Positions 47,701-56,545 of a DNA stretch of 64,000 bases are shown here, piece after piece; positions within the stretch are counted from its first letter, which is position 1; each line of letters begins with the position of its first letter. Below the pieces are notes generated by a model. That model was given only the letters and a program-made list of their open reading frames with translations. It was not told where the DNA came from and did no database searches. A program made the translations under genes and the position numbers. The DNA is taken from NCBI RefSeq assembly GCF_000224145.3, contig NC_020172.2, positions 4,803,961 through 4,867,960 of the forward strand. Direction: 5' to 3'. The stretch is from Ciona intestinalis (Eukaryota; Chordata; Ascidiacea; Phlebobranchia; Cionidae).

Positions 47701-50700
47701 AGTGGTAGTTGGGTTGTTAATGTACGTAACTTTGTGGGTGATTATATTTGAGAAGTTTTTACATTTTTTTCTGTATGACTAGAATTTGGACGATCCATAA
47801 GAGAACCACTTGGTTGGAACAATGTTCATTAAGTGTCTAGTCCACAACGGTATCAGTATCAGGCATCGAACACAGGCATCTATTGTTTAGAATAGATTAT
47901 ACTTTCCTACCTCTCACCCCTTGACTAATAATTGTACCTTGTGACGTAGGAGCCAAATTTTCCAATTCCATATCTTCACTTTCTGTAAATAAAGACCTTT
48001 AGTTTTGCATATAAAAATCACCTCATGAAAACCCAACAATTAGCATCTTTTTGCTTATATAGTATATCGTTTTAAAACCTCTTGATATTCCCAGAATTAT
48101 TGAATTAATGAATGTAATTTGTTCATCCTCGAGTGGCGGTGCTTTTTGTACAATGCTTTGTTACGATACAGGTGCCTAACCTCTGAGACACGACACTGGA
48201 CTTTGGCTTCGTGCTTACCTATGCAACTTTTTGTCTCTTCCTCTTTTTTTTCTTTATCGCAGCAAACACCTGGGTTTTAAAATGTTGTAAAATTTAAGTA
48301 AATGTCGAAGATTGGTGTTTCATCTAATGTAATAATAATTGCAAAGCTCAGGATATTGGGAATAAATAAATGGTTGTTTGAATAAATGTAACCTATTATT
48401 GTCGTGTGGTGGGGCAATGATAGTCGTTTTCTGTTTCATACACCTTGTACCTCTTATGAGTTACCCCCTATGTAACTTTGTGGGTAATTTTTTTCATTTT
48501 TTTTGTAATGTATGGCTGACAATTTAGACAACTTATAAGTGACCAAAGGTAGCAGTGTCTAGTCTCGAACCCATAACCTCTGGGCTAGATGTAGACGTAC
48601 TAACCACTGTGCTACCACTTCAATTTCGTTTTACCTTCTTTTTCCAGATCGAACCCAACAAGCTGCAGAAGTTTGTGCATCTTCTAAAAGTACAGATAGT
48701 TCCATAAAAATATTTAAGTATTAAAAAGCATTAAACTGTAACTAACAAAACAAAAAAACTTTAGACACCACTCGCACAATTTTTAAACAAAACTGAAACA
48801 CTATAATAGAAATCACAAGATTTAAAATACCAACCATATTTTCATCATCTGATCCCATAATTTGTTTTCTTTTTGTCTCATCAATAAACATGTAATAATC
48901 CCCTGATTCTGTAGCTGATAATAGAAATCTACTTCAACACATCAGTTAAGTTAACACATGTAATAATAATGAATTTAACAGGATGAAATCATTAATTATA
49001 AATATCATTTGAAAATCAAGTTTTTTAAACTTTAATTAGATTCTATGATTTTTTGGACACAATTTTGTAACTTCTGGTAGCATTTTGTATATTTCATTAC
49101 AATTCTATCATTTTCCCTAAACGATTTTATTCTTATTTTACCTTGTGCATGATTTTTAATTGGATCTGTAATTCCATTTTCCTTACATTGAACTGTTAAG
49201 TCCTTCATTCTGCAAGAGAAATATTGTAAAAATTGTTTAGCATAGTTTGAAACATAGACTGGTGTAGCAGTTGAGTGTGCGTCGAGCACAGATTTCATAT
49301 TATAGTTCACCCAAATTAACTTAAAGAATGAAGATTGAATATTAAACAGTCGTGTTGCGTAACTATATTACATCTGGCATAACTGTGTTTATGATTGAGC
49401 GACACATCTTGCGTTTTTCCAGTGAGTACAGGAAACTATATGCCCAGTATGCTCGTTCGGCGAACTGACGCTACTTTTCAGTGTAAAACGTTCTTTTCTG
49501 TTACTGTTTTCGCACACGTGTTTCATGCTATAAAAGCCCTCCTATTTGCTGTGTTGCGAGGGCAGTAGGAGCCTAGCTGTCAACCTAGTGTTATGAAGTC
49601 GTTACGTTGAGATGGGCGCGACCATTGCACATGTTGCTACACCCCCAACACTGGTTAGATAAGCAGAATAAGAAAATGTAAAGAATGAAGTAGAGAACTA
49701 TGAAATAATATTAACCAGTTACAGGCAATATGATACAGTTCAGACCAAACAGATGAAATGACGATTACACAAAAAATAAAAAGTCTGGGGTAAGATGTAC
49801 GAGGCTTCTCATTTGGTTTATTTTAGTTTTACTCAACAATAATGCTTTGACAGAAAAATCGACAATTAAAAGATCATTGTAATATTCTTTGTTTTGACAT
49901 ACGGCTACTAAAGTACAGTGTCAACTGTTTTGAACCAGCTTCCACTTTCATCTTATTTTGTTTTATAGTAATAAAATACTACAGTTAAAGGCAGTCAAAA
50001 CATTTAAGTCATATAGTTAGTTCTTCTATGTCCCATATGTCCCATACATGAATTAATGATGCTTTATTTATCGTGGCGTGGATACGACAGTTCAACTAAG
50101 TTGATTCTAGACTTCTAGAGGAGCCGTGGCACAGTTGGCTAGCGCGCCTGCCTCTAACCAGAGGTAATAGATTGAAGGCTCTTCACTGCCACCATTGTGC
50201 ACGTATGTGTCTTTGGGCAAGACACTTAACGGAAATTGCTCCAACCCAGTGGTCACTAATGGGTTGTCCAAATTACCAGCCACACATAAAACAAAAGAAA
50301 AAATCCACAAAAAATAGTCACCTACAAAGTAACATACATGGTAACTCGTAAGCTGGCACGAGGTGTATTAACACCCGTGTTATAACGACTGTCGTTTTTC
50401 GGCCACGCGCGAGGATAAAGTAAGTTACATTCATTCAGATCATACACCACATGTCTCCTTACGACTAACCGTTTATGCACCTTTGTGAGCGATTACTTCT
50501 GTGTGACTGATAATTTGTACAACCCATTAGTGACCACTTGGTTGGTGTCATAAATGCTAAATGTCTTACCCGAGAATACAATGATACTACCAGAAAAAAG
50601 CATGAAGGTATCCTTTATGATAAAAATGCCCAGCCAGATAGCCATGTAGCCAGATGAAATAAAGACATAATGTTGCCAGAGTAGGAATCATAGAAATCTT

Positions 50701-52132
50701 TGGTTGCTTACAATTTTAATCTTTTGCCCATCTTCTCCTTTGCTTCCTCGTTGTCCCTTTTCGTTTTCTCCTTGTGTATTTCCTCCCATCTAACGGTTAT
50801 CATACAAATAATATATATATATATAAATTACAAGTTTAGAAATATATTTATATATATGTATTACAAGTTTAGAAATATAGGTGAATTCAAGTTTATAACA
50901 CAATTGAAAGTTTGTTCTGCCAGCACATTATGAACAAACGTAGAAAACCAACCAATGATTATTGTGTTGCAGCAACATTGATGTTGATAAACTAAACCGA
51001 CAACAAGAAGCCTTCAACATAGCGCTCTTAAAGCAGAGAAGTTAATAAGATTAAACTATTATGGCATTAAATACCTTTTTATGCAGCATTTTCTTTTGTT
51101 TTCAGGTTGTTCGTGGGACCCGTTTCCATCACTTGCGGATACCTGTGAAATAGTTGTTGTAGAAAATGGTAACAAATAATCAAAACTGTCTGATTCCACT
51201 AAGTAGGCTGAGGGTGTGCAGGTTAGGTGGGTAGTTCTTACTCAATGTGATCATAATTATCTACAGAATGTTAATATGGGGAGGCAAAGGAAGTTGGCCT
51301 TACTCACATTGATAATACCGGTCTACCTCAATGGATATCCTTTGCATTAAACAGTATAAGAAGTTAATCTGAGGCAGCTCTTAATCATTTTGAGGATAAA
51401 GGTTTTTTTCTTTACTTATATTAACTTAAAAGAAGCCAAACTCAGATACTTAGGGGTTGGGGAATGCTGGAAGCTCTCCTAGTTGGGGGGGGGGGGTGAA
51501 GCTGCATTTGTGGATTAACTTTAACACAAACCAAACTAACTCTACTTTTTCTTAGTGTATTTACTATATCTAAAAATTACATTTCATTAGAAACGAACTT
51601 TAGAAAAACATGCTGACAAAGAGCTAATTTACCTGGTTGCCAGAAGTTTCTCCGCCGTGTACATTCCCTCCTGTTTCATCTGTAAATTGAACATACGCTC
51701 TTGAATCAATTAAAATATTTTGAAAACTATTGGTTTAACATATGTGTGTATATACTGCATACCAGAAAAACATAATTTACTACCGTACTCTTTATGAGAA
51801 TTTTTTTAAAATTATTTTTAATAACCTTGAAAATCATTCGAATAGAGGCTCAGTTGGTACAAAAGGTGTAACTTGACAGTGAGCATGAGGTGTATGAATA
51901 CACCATGTTTGTCTGGTGTATAAGAAGACACCCATGTTATAACTCAACAGTGAGCATGAGGTGTATGAATACACCATATGTGTCTGGTATATAAAAAGAC
52001 ACCCATGTTATAACTCGACAGTGAGCATGAGGTGTATAAATAGTAAATACACCATATGTGTCTGGAGTATAAGATAAATTCTTTCATTATAAAATAAACC
52101 GACTTACCTTGTAAAGCCCCATTATCTTCCAT
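38785..52132 (-). CDS. Mini-Piezo: Piezo pore module with a short novel N-terminus (1,075 aa)
   Basis: Twenty-five exons: 52132-52108, 51679-51633, 51142-51075, 50789-50712, 49209-49142, 48914-48835, 48683-48635, 48269-48219, 47982-47938, 47204-47147, 46834-46660, 46522-46334, 45962-45510, 45121-45035, 44939-44704, 44319-44161, 43067-42923, 42824-42645, 42465-42373, 41993-41818, 41305-41174, 39880-39798, 39651-39483, 39321-39235, 39079-38785. All phases agree; the sum is 3,228 bases with one stop. From residue about 190 the order is that of Piezo: two 4-helix units (YAMAAHFYFVCYF; DVYLLMLVCD; AQIWYFFKAVYF), anchor (RLIPFLAEVKTLMD), outer helix with GVTNNPMQV, cap (RIWIISPP; IMNLFPQYV; TIFSDKVSNP), inner helix (YVLVVG) and C-terminal LYAKLIFLYRSP. 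Piezos are trimeric mechanosensitive cation channels of about 2,500 aa; here roughly 1,600 blade residues are absent. Residues 1-190 are charged, partly coiled-coil, with Cys clusters. The protein ends in five Cys. The ATG follows an acceptor (TTCAG), so a leader exon or trans-splicing is likely. Confidence 0.85.
39378..39452 (+). repeat. SINE tail fragment in a mini-Piezo intron
   Basis: GAGCACGAGGTGTATCAAATAG..GTGTTATATCGACTGTCAATG. It lies directly downstream of the exon that ends at 39483, between the cap and inner-helix exons. Confidence 0.6.
40435..40655 (-). mobile_element. tRNA-like SINE, minus orientation
   Basis: The tail (TGAATGTAACTTACTTTATAC) is at the left. The tRNA-like head (GCGTCGTAGCAAAGTTGTTTAG on the minus strand) is at the right. 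The middle contains GTCTTGCCCAAGGACACATACG, the family body. It sits in the long intron between the two cap exons 41305-41174 and 39880-39798. Confidence 0.75.
40751..41070 (+). mobile_element. tRNA-like SINE, plus orientation
   Basis: The head GGAGCCGTAG..TGATTAGCGTGCCTGCC..AGAGGTAATGGCTTCAAGGC resembles a tRNA with A-box and B-box. The body GTCTTTGGGCAAGACACTTAACG is followed by the tail with CTGGCACGAGGTGTATTAAC and AAGTTACATTCATTCATTCA. It forms an inverted pair with the copy at 40435-40655. Confidence 0.8.
41552..41800 (+). mobile_element. SINE, 5'-truncated
   Basis: It starts inside the body (GTTGCTACCATTGTGGGCGT) and ends AAGCAAGTTACATTCTTTCA. The tRNA-like head is missing. It lies in a mini-Piezo intron. 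Confidence 0.7.
43089..44157. repeat. 71-bp minisatellite, about 15 units
   Basis: The unit contains CTCATGCTCACTGTCGAG, TTATAACATGGGTGTCTTCT, TATACACCAGACACACATGG and TGTATTCATACAC, with a period of 71 bp and few differences between units. Because 71 is not a multiple of three, all frames stay open by turns and give false open frames. It lies wholly in the intron between the anchor-region exons 44319-44161 and 43067-42923. Shorter arrays of the same unit occur at 51.9, 53.8 and 60.0 kb. Confidence 0.92.
45665..45934 (-). repeat. In-frame 42-bp repeats coding a Thr/Pro-rich linker
   Basis: They lie inside mini-Piezo exon 45962-45510. In the gene's frame each 14-residue unit reads like ATDNPKPTTSK with variants (TSEATDSPKPTT, TTTGATNSPKPT). 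The linker lies between the two retained transmembrane units, where vertebrate Piezo has a charged cytoplasmic loop. Other frames give Gln-rich or Leu/Val-rich translations that are not the real product. Confidence 0.8.
48110..48625 (-). repeat. Two minus-orientation SINE copies
   Basis: A tail fragment starts at about 48110 (TGAATGTAATTTGTTCATCC). A more complete copy runs about 48385-48622, with TTTCATACACCTTGTACC, TAAGTGACC..AAGG and a tRNA-like end (CTCTGGGCTAGATG..CTAACCACTGTGCTACCA). They flank the small exon 48269-48219 of mini-Piezo. Confidence 0.65.
50120..50437 (+). mobile_element. tRNA-like SINE, full length
   Basis: The head GGAGCCGTGGCACAGTTGGC continues TAGCGCGCCTGCC and has a B-box-like GGTAATAGATTGAAGGC. 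Then come the body GTCTTTGGGCAAGACACTTAACG and the tail ending AAGTTACATTCATTCA. It is the best-preserved copy in the window. Confidence 0.85.
51870..52078. repeat. 71-bp minisatellite, about three units, inverse orientation
   Basis: GTGAGCATGAGGTGTATGAA..TACACCATATGTGTCTGGTA..TAAAAAGACACCCATGTTAT is the reverse complement of the array at 43.1 kb. It lies in the first intron of mini-Piezo, 30 bp from exon 1. Confidence 0.85.
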
Positions 52133-52139
52133 ATCTGAA

Positions 52140-53313
52140 CAATCCAAAACAAATTTCAATCAAGATGCAGAACAACTATAATCCATATACCTATATAAAA
52201 AACAGTAATTGTAAATAAATGTACAAAAACAACTAAGAAATTACATTAATTCATTTATTATGTAGCCTTTAAATAAGTTACAGGTAGATATGTTTGTTTA
52301 TAGCTCAGTGGTCCTAGTATATAGAATACAAAACGAAAATGTTACTGACCGTTTTTGGTCTTAATACTGGTAAACATGAATATTGATATTCACCAAAATA
52401 TATTATTCGTTTAAGCTTTGGATATGTTTACGGGGGTTCAATATCATTAGTATGAGCTATAATAATAAAATATTTCAGTCCAAATAGCCAAGAAAACAAA
52501 TATTAAAAAAATCGTATCATAAAAAAAACAAAAGTTATTTTCCCCAAGTAATCACCATCTTTAAAGATATGCTGTTGTGCTATTGTAATTCTGTTATGGA
52601 GGCTGCATTCATGGATTAACTTTAAAACAAGCCAAACTTGAGCTATTAGGTGCCTAACATGGGTATGCAGAGTATGCGTACATAAACTTTAGAAATACTT
52701 GCTTACAAAGAGGTATCGTACCTGGTAGTAAGAACTCAATTCACTTTAATCTTCCTGCAGAACCGCTTGCGTAAATCTGGAAATGATCTAAAACTGTTCA
52801 TAAACTGATTATTAAACCCAGTGTGACTGATGTCCTGTCTCATTCCACTAAGTAGACCAAGGATGTGAAGGTTAGGTGGGTATAGTTCTTACTCAATGTA
52901 AAGGAAGTTGTCCTTATTCACGGTGGTAATACCTGTTTACCTCAATGGTTATTGTTATTGCAATAATCAGTATAGAATGTCAATATGTTTGTTGCAACTA
53001 AATACATTAAGGATCTATAGGTTGGTTAGCTTGGTTTTACTCAATTTGATCTAGCTGACTACATTTATTTAATGATGGTGCAAACTATCTACATAGCTTT
53101 AATAGTGATTCGAAGTACCTTTATATACTCAATAGTGGTACAAACTGACAAATTTGTCGAAAAGCAAGTCATTTCAACAGTACAGGTGCCCATGTGTATT
53201 AACACACTGTGTGTCTGGTAACACTAATGGTTCCAAGAAATATAAACTTAGCAATTTTTAAAAGTATTTGTCACTAAATAAAAAAACACACTGTTTAGTG
53301 ATTTTATTTTATT
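52140..53313. other. Intergenic between mini-Piezo and the death-domain gene
   Basis: It may hold a 5' leader exon of mini-Piezo. An acceptor-like TTTCCAG at about 52782 and a donor CCAG|GTACG at about 52722 (minus) bound about 60 bases with stops in all frames. The block CTAAGTAGACCAAGGATGTG at about 52.85 kb recurs near 51.2, 62.4 and 62.8 kb. This is duplicated intergenic sequence. Confidence 0.4.
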
Positions 53314-54411
53314 TTAATCTGTTCCATGAATTTTTCCATTTTTCAGTATTTTGAATTTTCTCAATAAGTTTCTGTTTTTGAAAAAATAAAATAAAAATGT
53401 GTCATTTTAAAATCTGTTATATACACCTCGAGCCAGCTTGGTGACAACCCTTGAACCCATTACCTCTGGATTATAGGCAGGCGGGGTAACCAACTGTGCT
53501 ACGGCGCCGGACTTTGTGAAAACAATATAATTCTTAGGGTAATGGTTCCCTGGCATGCTTCACTGTGTATATACCACACCTATTGTATATATATAGGGTA
53601 AAACTTATGAAATTTTCACCTCGAATTTTTTGACTCGACCACCATTAGATATTGTTGTTCCAGAACATTGGTAGGATTTTGTAACTTAATGTTATCTATT
53701 TGTTTGTTGGATAAATCCAACCCAGATTCAAGTCGTGCAAACTTGTTCCATTCATTATTATTCATTCGATCAATGTCGTCATACATACGTACATTTTCAC
53801 CTGTAAATAAGACGCATTATAACTTGTGAGCATGAGGTGTATAAATACACCAAGTGTGTTTGGTGTATAAGAAGACACCCATGTTATAACTCGACAGTGA
53901 ACATGAAAGAAGACACCCATGTTATAACTTAACAGTAAGCATAAGGTGTAGGAATACATCATGTGTGTCTGGTGTATAAGAAGACATCCATGTTATAACT
54001 TAACAGTAAGCATAAGGTGTAGGAATACATCATGTGTGTCTGGTGTATAAGAAGACACCCATGTTATAATTCAATAGTGAGCATGAGGTGTATAAATACA
54101 CCATGTGTATCTGGTCTATAATAACTACAAGAAACCTATGTTATAAATTGGTATTCAGTACACAGTGCATGATAACAATGTGTTTCTTACCGAGTTACAA
54201 ACATATTTTTACTATGGTACAACAATAATGTAATTCTAAAACCTACCACCGTCGTTAAAACACGAGCGTTCTGTTTCATACACCTTGTGCCAGCTTACGA
54301 GTTATCAAATATGTTACTTTGTGGGTGTAGACTACTGTATAATAGTGCTGTAATTCTACATACCACTGAGAGCAGATACCACTCACCTTGTAAATTTTCT
54401 GCTTCTGCCAT
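53314..54411 (-). CDS. Death-domain-only protein (87 aa)
   Basis: Exons 54411-54387, 53800-53620 and 53371-53314 keep phase (1, then 2) and total 264 bases including the stop. The first exon codes MAEAENLQ plus one base, the same design as mini-Piezo's first exon (MEDNGALQ). Residues 14-85 read as a death domain: DDIDRMNNNEWNKFARLESG, then LDLSNKQIDNIKLQNP, then LEQQYLMVVESKNS, then NLLRKFKILKNGK. These match helix 2 with the conserved Trp, the LxLSxxxI turn, helix 5 and helix 6. Death domains form oligomers with partner death-fold proteins in apoptosis and innate immune signalling; this one would act as a stand-alone adaptor or competitor. The third exon is repeated at 63637-63580. It could also be a fragment of a longer transcript. 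Confidence 0.68.
53440..53515 (-). repeat. SINE head fragment
   Basis: The minus-strand tRNA-like part only: CGGCGCCGTAGCACAGTTGG..CCGCCTGCC..CCAGAGGTAATGGGTTCAAG. It lies in the second intron of the death-domain gene. Confidence 0.65.
53818..54128. repeat. 71-bp minisatellite, about four units, inverse orientation
   Basis: Units such as GAGCATGAGGTGTATAAATA..GTGTATAAGAAGACACCCAT, some partly deleted. It lies in the first intron of the death-domain gene, as the array at 51.9 kb lies in the first intron of mini-Piezo. Confidence 0.85.
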
Positions 54412-54989
54412 AATGCAAACAGGTCGAATATAATATCTGCTAATTCCTTTATCTAAGAGGGACCACACAAAATAATAACTAAACTCAACGCCCCAAAAAC
54501 TGGAAAAGCGGTTTATTTTAACATAGCGCCGTAAATTAAATATATATAAGTGTTAAAACAATAAACAAACTTGATTAGACACCAAATCGAATCAAGTCGC
54601 TTAATTCGCTTTTATCTCATGTTAGGTGAAGATTACGAAAAATAACTTGGGGAATTAAAAGGGAAATCCCCGAACAGAAGTTTTCATTTGTTCACCGCTT
54701 TTCCCCCCAGGAACTTTTGTATATTACTGTAGGGTAAGATGGATACTGTTAGCACATAATATCCAACATGTTAAAAATGTAATGATGCTTTATACAATTA
54801 CAAAAATTGCGTCCTATTTTATAGTTACACAACACGGGTTCTTTGATATTTAACCTTTGTGCATTAATTTTAATGAAATTTATCTTTAATCTGTACTTAG
54901 AACAAAATAACTCTTTTTTAAATGGAAGCTACATGGCCTACACAACATGTATGAGGTTTTTAAAATAACGACAAGCTTATTATTAAAAT

Positions 54990-55610
54990 TGGATAACTTC
55001 TATCTTTAAATCTGTACCTGCAAACAAAATCACACCTTTCATGTGCATCTGTATTTTGTTTATTTACGGAAGCATAAAAAGTTCTAAACTAGCGAAAATT
55101 TTATTGGAATAATCGATTAGTAAATCAACAGAACCTACACAGTGATTAATTGCTAGGCATTGAATCAAATATCAATCAAGGGTTATACGAACAGTGGTAA
55201 ACAATACACATAAAAAATATATATTTAAAACCCTAAAACAATTTCCATTGTTTTAAAAATAAGTTTTAACCACTGCAAAGGCACAAACAAAATTATTTAT
55301 GTTAATTTTAACTGCTGCAAAAATTAATTTTATGTAAATTTTAACTACTAAAAATTTATTCAAGGTAATTTTAACAACTGCAAAATTATTTATGACAAAA
55401 TGATTCAAGAATTACAGCAAAACAAGTCAGGATTAACATGTCACAATACTATGTGGTTTACAAACACTTTATTTTTATGTGACTTTTACATGTATAATTT
55501 TATAAACTATTAGGCCAATGACAAACAGAAATTAAAATGTCTAATGCAACTACAATGTATGTTATTTCTACATCAATATATGGTCTTCTAGGAAATCCTG
55601 GGAAGAGACA
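54990..55610 (-). other. Second copy of the mini-Piezo 3'-UTR-like block
   Basis: It shares with 38110-38530 the ordered strings TAAATCTGTACC, GTTTATTTAC, TTATTGGAATAATCGATTAG, ACACAGTGATTAATTGCT, CAATCAAGGGTTAT and ATGTCTAATGC. It is placed downstream of the death-effector-domain gene, where a 3' UTR would be. No Piezo coding exon is associated with it. Confidence 0.6.
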
Positions 55611-56041
55611 AAGTTTCAATCATTTCCTTCCAATATACTTTGTATAGCAACTGGTACTGAATGATTAAATATAAACACATGCTCTTGAAAAATTATCTTT
55701 AACAACTAGTTTTACAAAATGAAATTAAACCCTTTGGAACTAAATCCAGAAAAGTAAATTTGCTATTAGGGGGGTTTGCTGTTATTTTTGTTTTGATATT
55801 AAAATATGATTATAAATTTGTAAAATACTACTATTATTGTTTTGCCTGAAACATTACTATTTTCTCCAAAAACTATCAAAAGGCATGACCCAATATCAAA
55901 TAAACCATAGAATGGTTATCCTATGTGTGCCAGTTGCTCCATTATTTTAAAATGTTTATGAGTTTGTAGTAATTGAAGTTACATATCTCATATTTCAGTA
56001 ACATAGACATAGTAGGCTAGAGTTAATATAAAGATCCTATA

Positions 56042-56545
56042 CTTACAGTCCGCAACAGTATAAAACATTTGATCATCTGTAACAAATCAAACTTTAAACC
56101 ATGTTTTCAAAAATATATCAAAATCAGCTTACCCTGTATACACATTTTTACTGGATTATAATCTATGATAGATATATATATCATTATTTTAAATTTTAAA
56201 CTAGTTCATATTAAAACAGATATGAATATTGTTCTGAAAATTAAACAAGTATGGGTTGTTCACAAGATTGTTGACAATAATTTCATTTTTGTTTCATCTA
56301 TTTCTACATTTTCCCGTCTATTTTTACAGGTGTGTACCGAACATATCCGATGAAGCGATTTCTGAAGACATTGGTTCAGCCAACATCACAGGAGTGTTGT
56401 GTTTTGGTAACAGAAATAATAATTACCTTAAAATAATAGTAGCTAATAACTGGCAGAATAACTTTTACCTTCGGGTTGAAACTATTTAATCACTTTAACT
56501 CGGTGCATCTTTTCCATTGACTTAGCCATTAATTTTGCCAGTTCT
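56042..56545 (-). other. Duplicated exon pair in the 3' part of the DED gene
   Basis: A segment beginning at 56543 (ELAKLMAKSM frame, then TAG, then donor GAAG|GTAAAAG near 56470) resembles exon 57918-57808. A further segment at about 56080-56050 (DDQMFYTVAD frame) is flanked like exon 57461-57438. The intron sequences after both members also match (AATTATCTTAAAAATAAT-type strings). It appears to be a tandem duplication of a two-exon unit, the second pair lying after the stop. Confidence 0.5.

Noticed and set aside
50712..50789. Collagen-like reading (GENEKGQRGSKGEDG) of a small exon
   Set aside because: The phase from flanking exons is 2, which gives a charged coiled-coil reading (WEEIHKEKTKRDNEEAKEKM) instead.
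53314..53371. Alternative phase of the death-domain gene's last exon (KLIEKIQNTEKWKNSW and stop)
   Set aside because: The upstream exon ends in phase 2, which gives NLLRKFKILKNGK, a better match to death-domain helix 6. The alternative would need an unseen exon.
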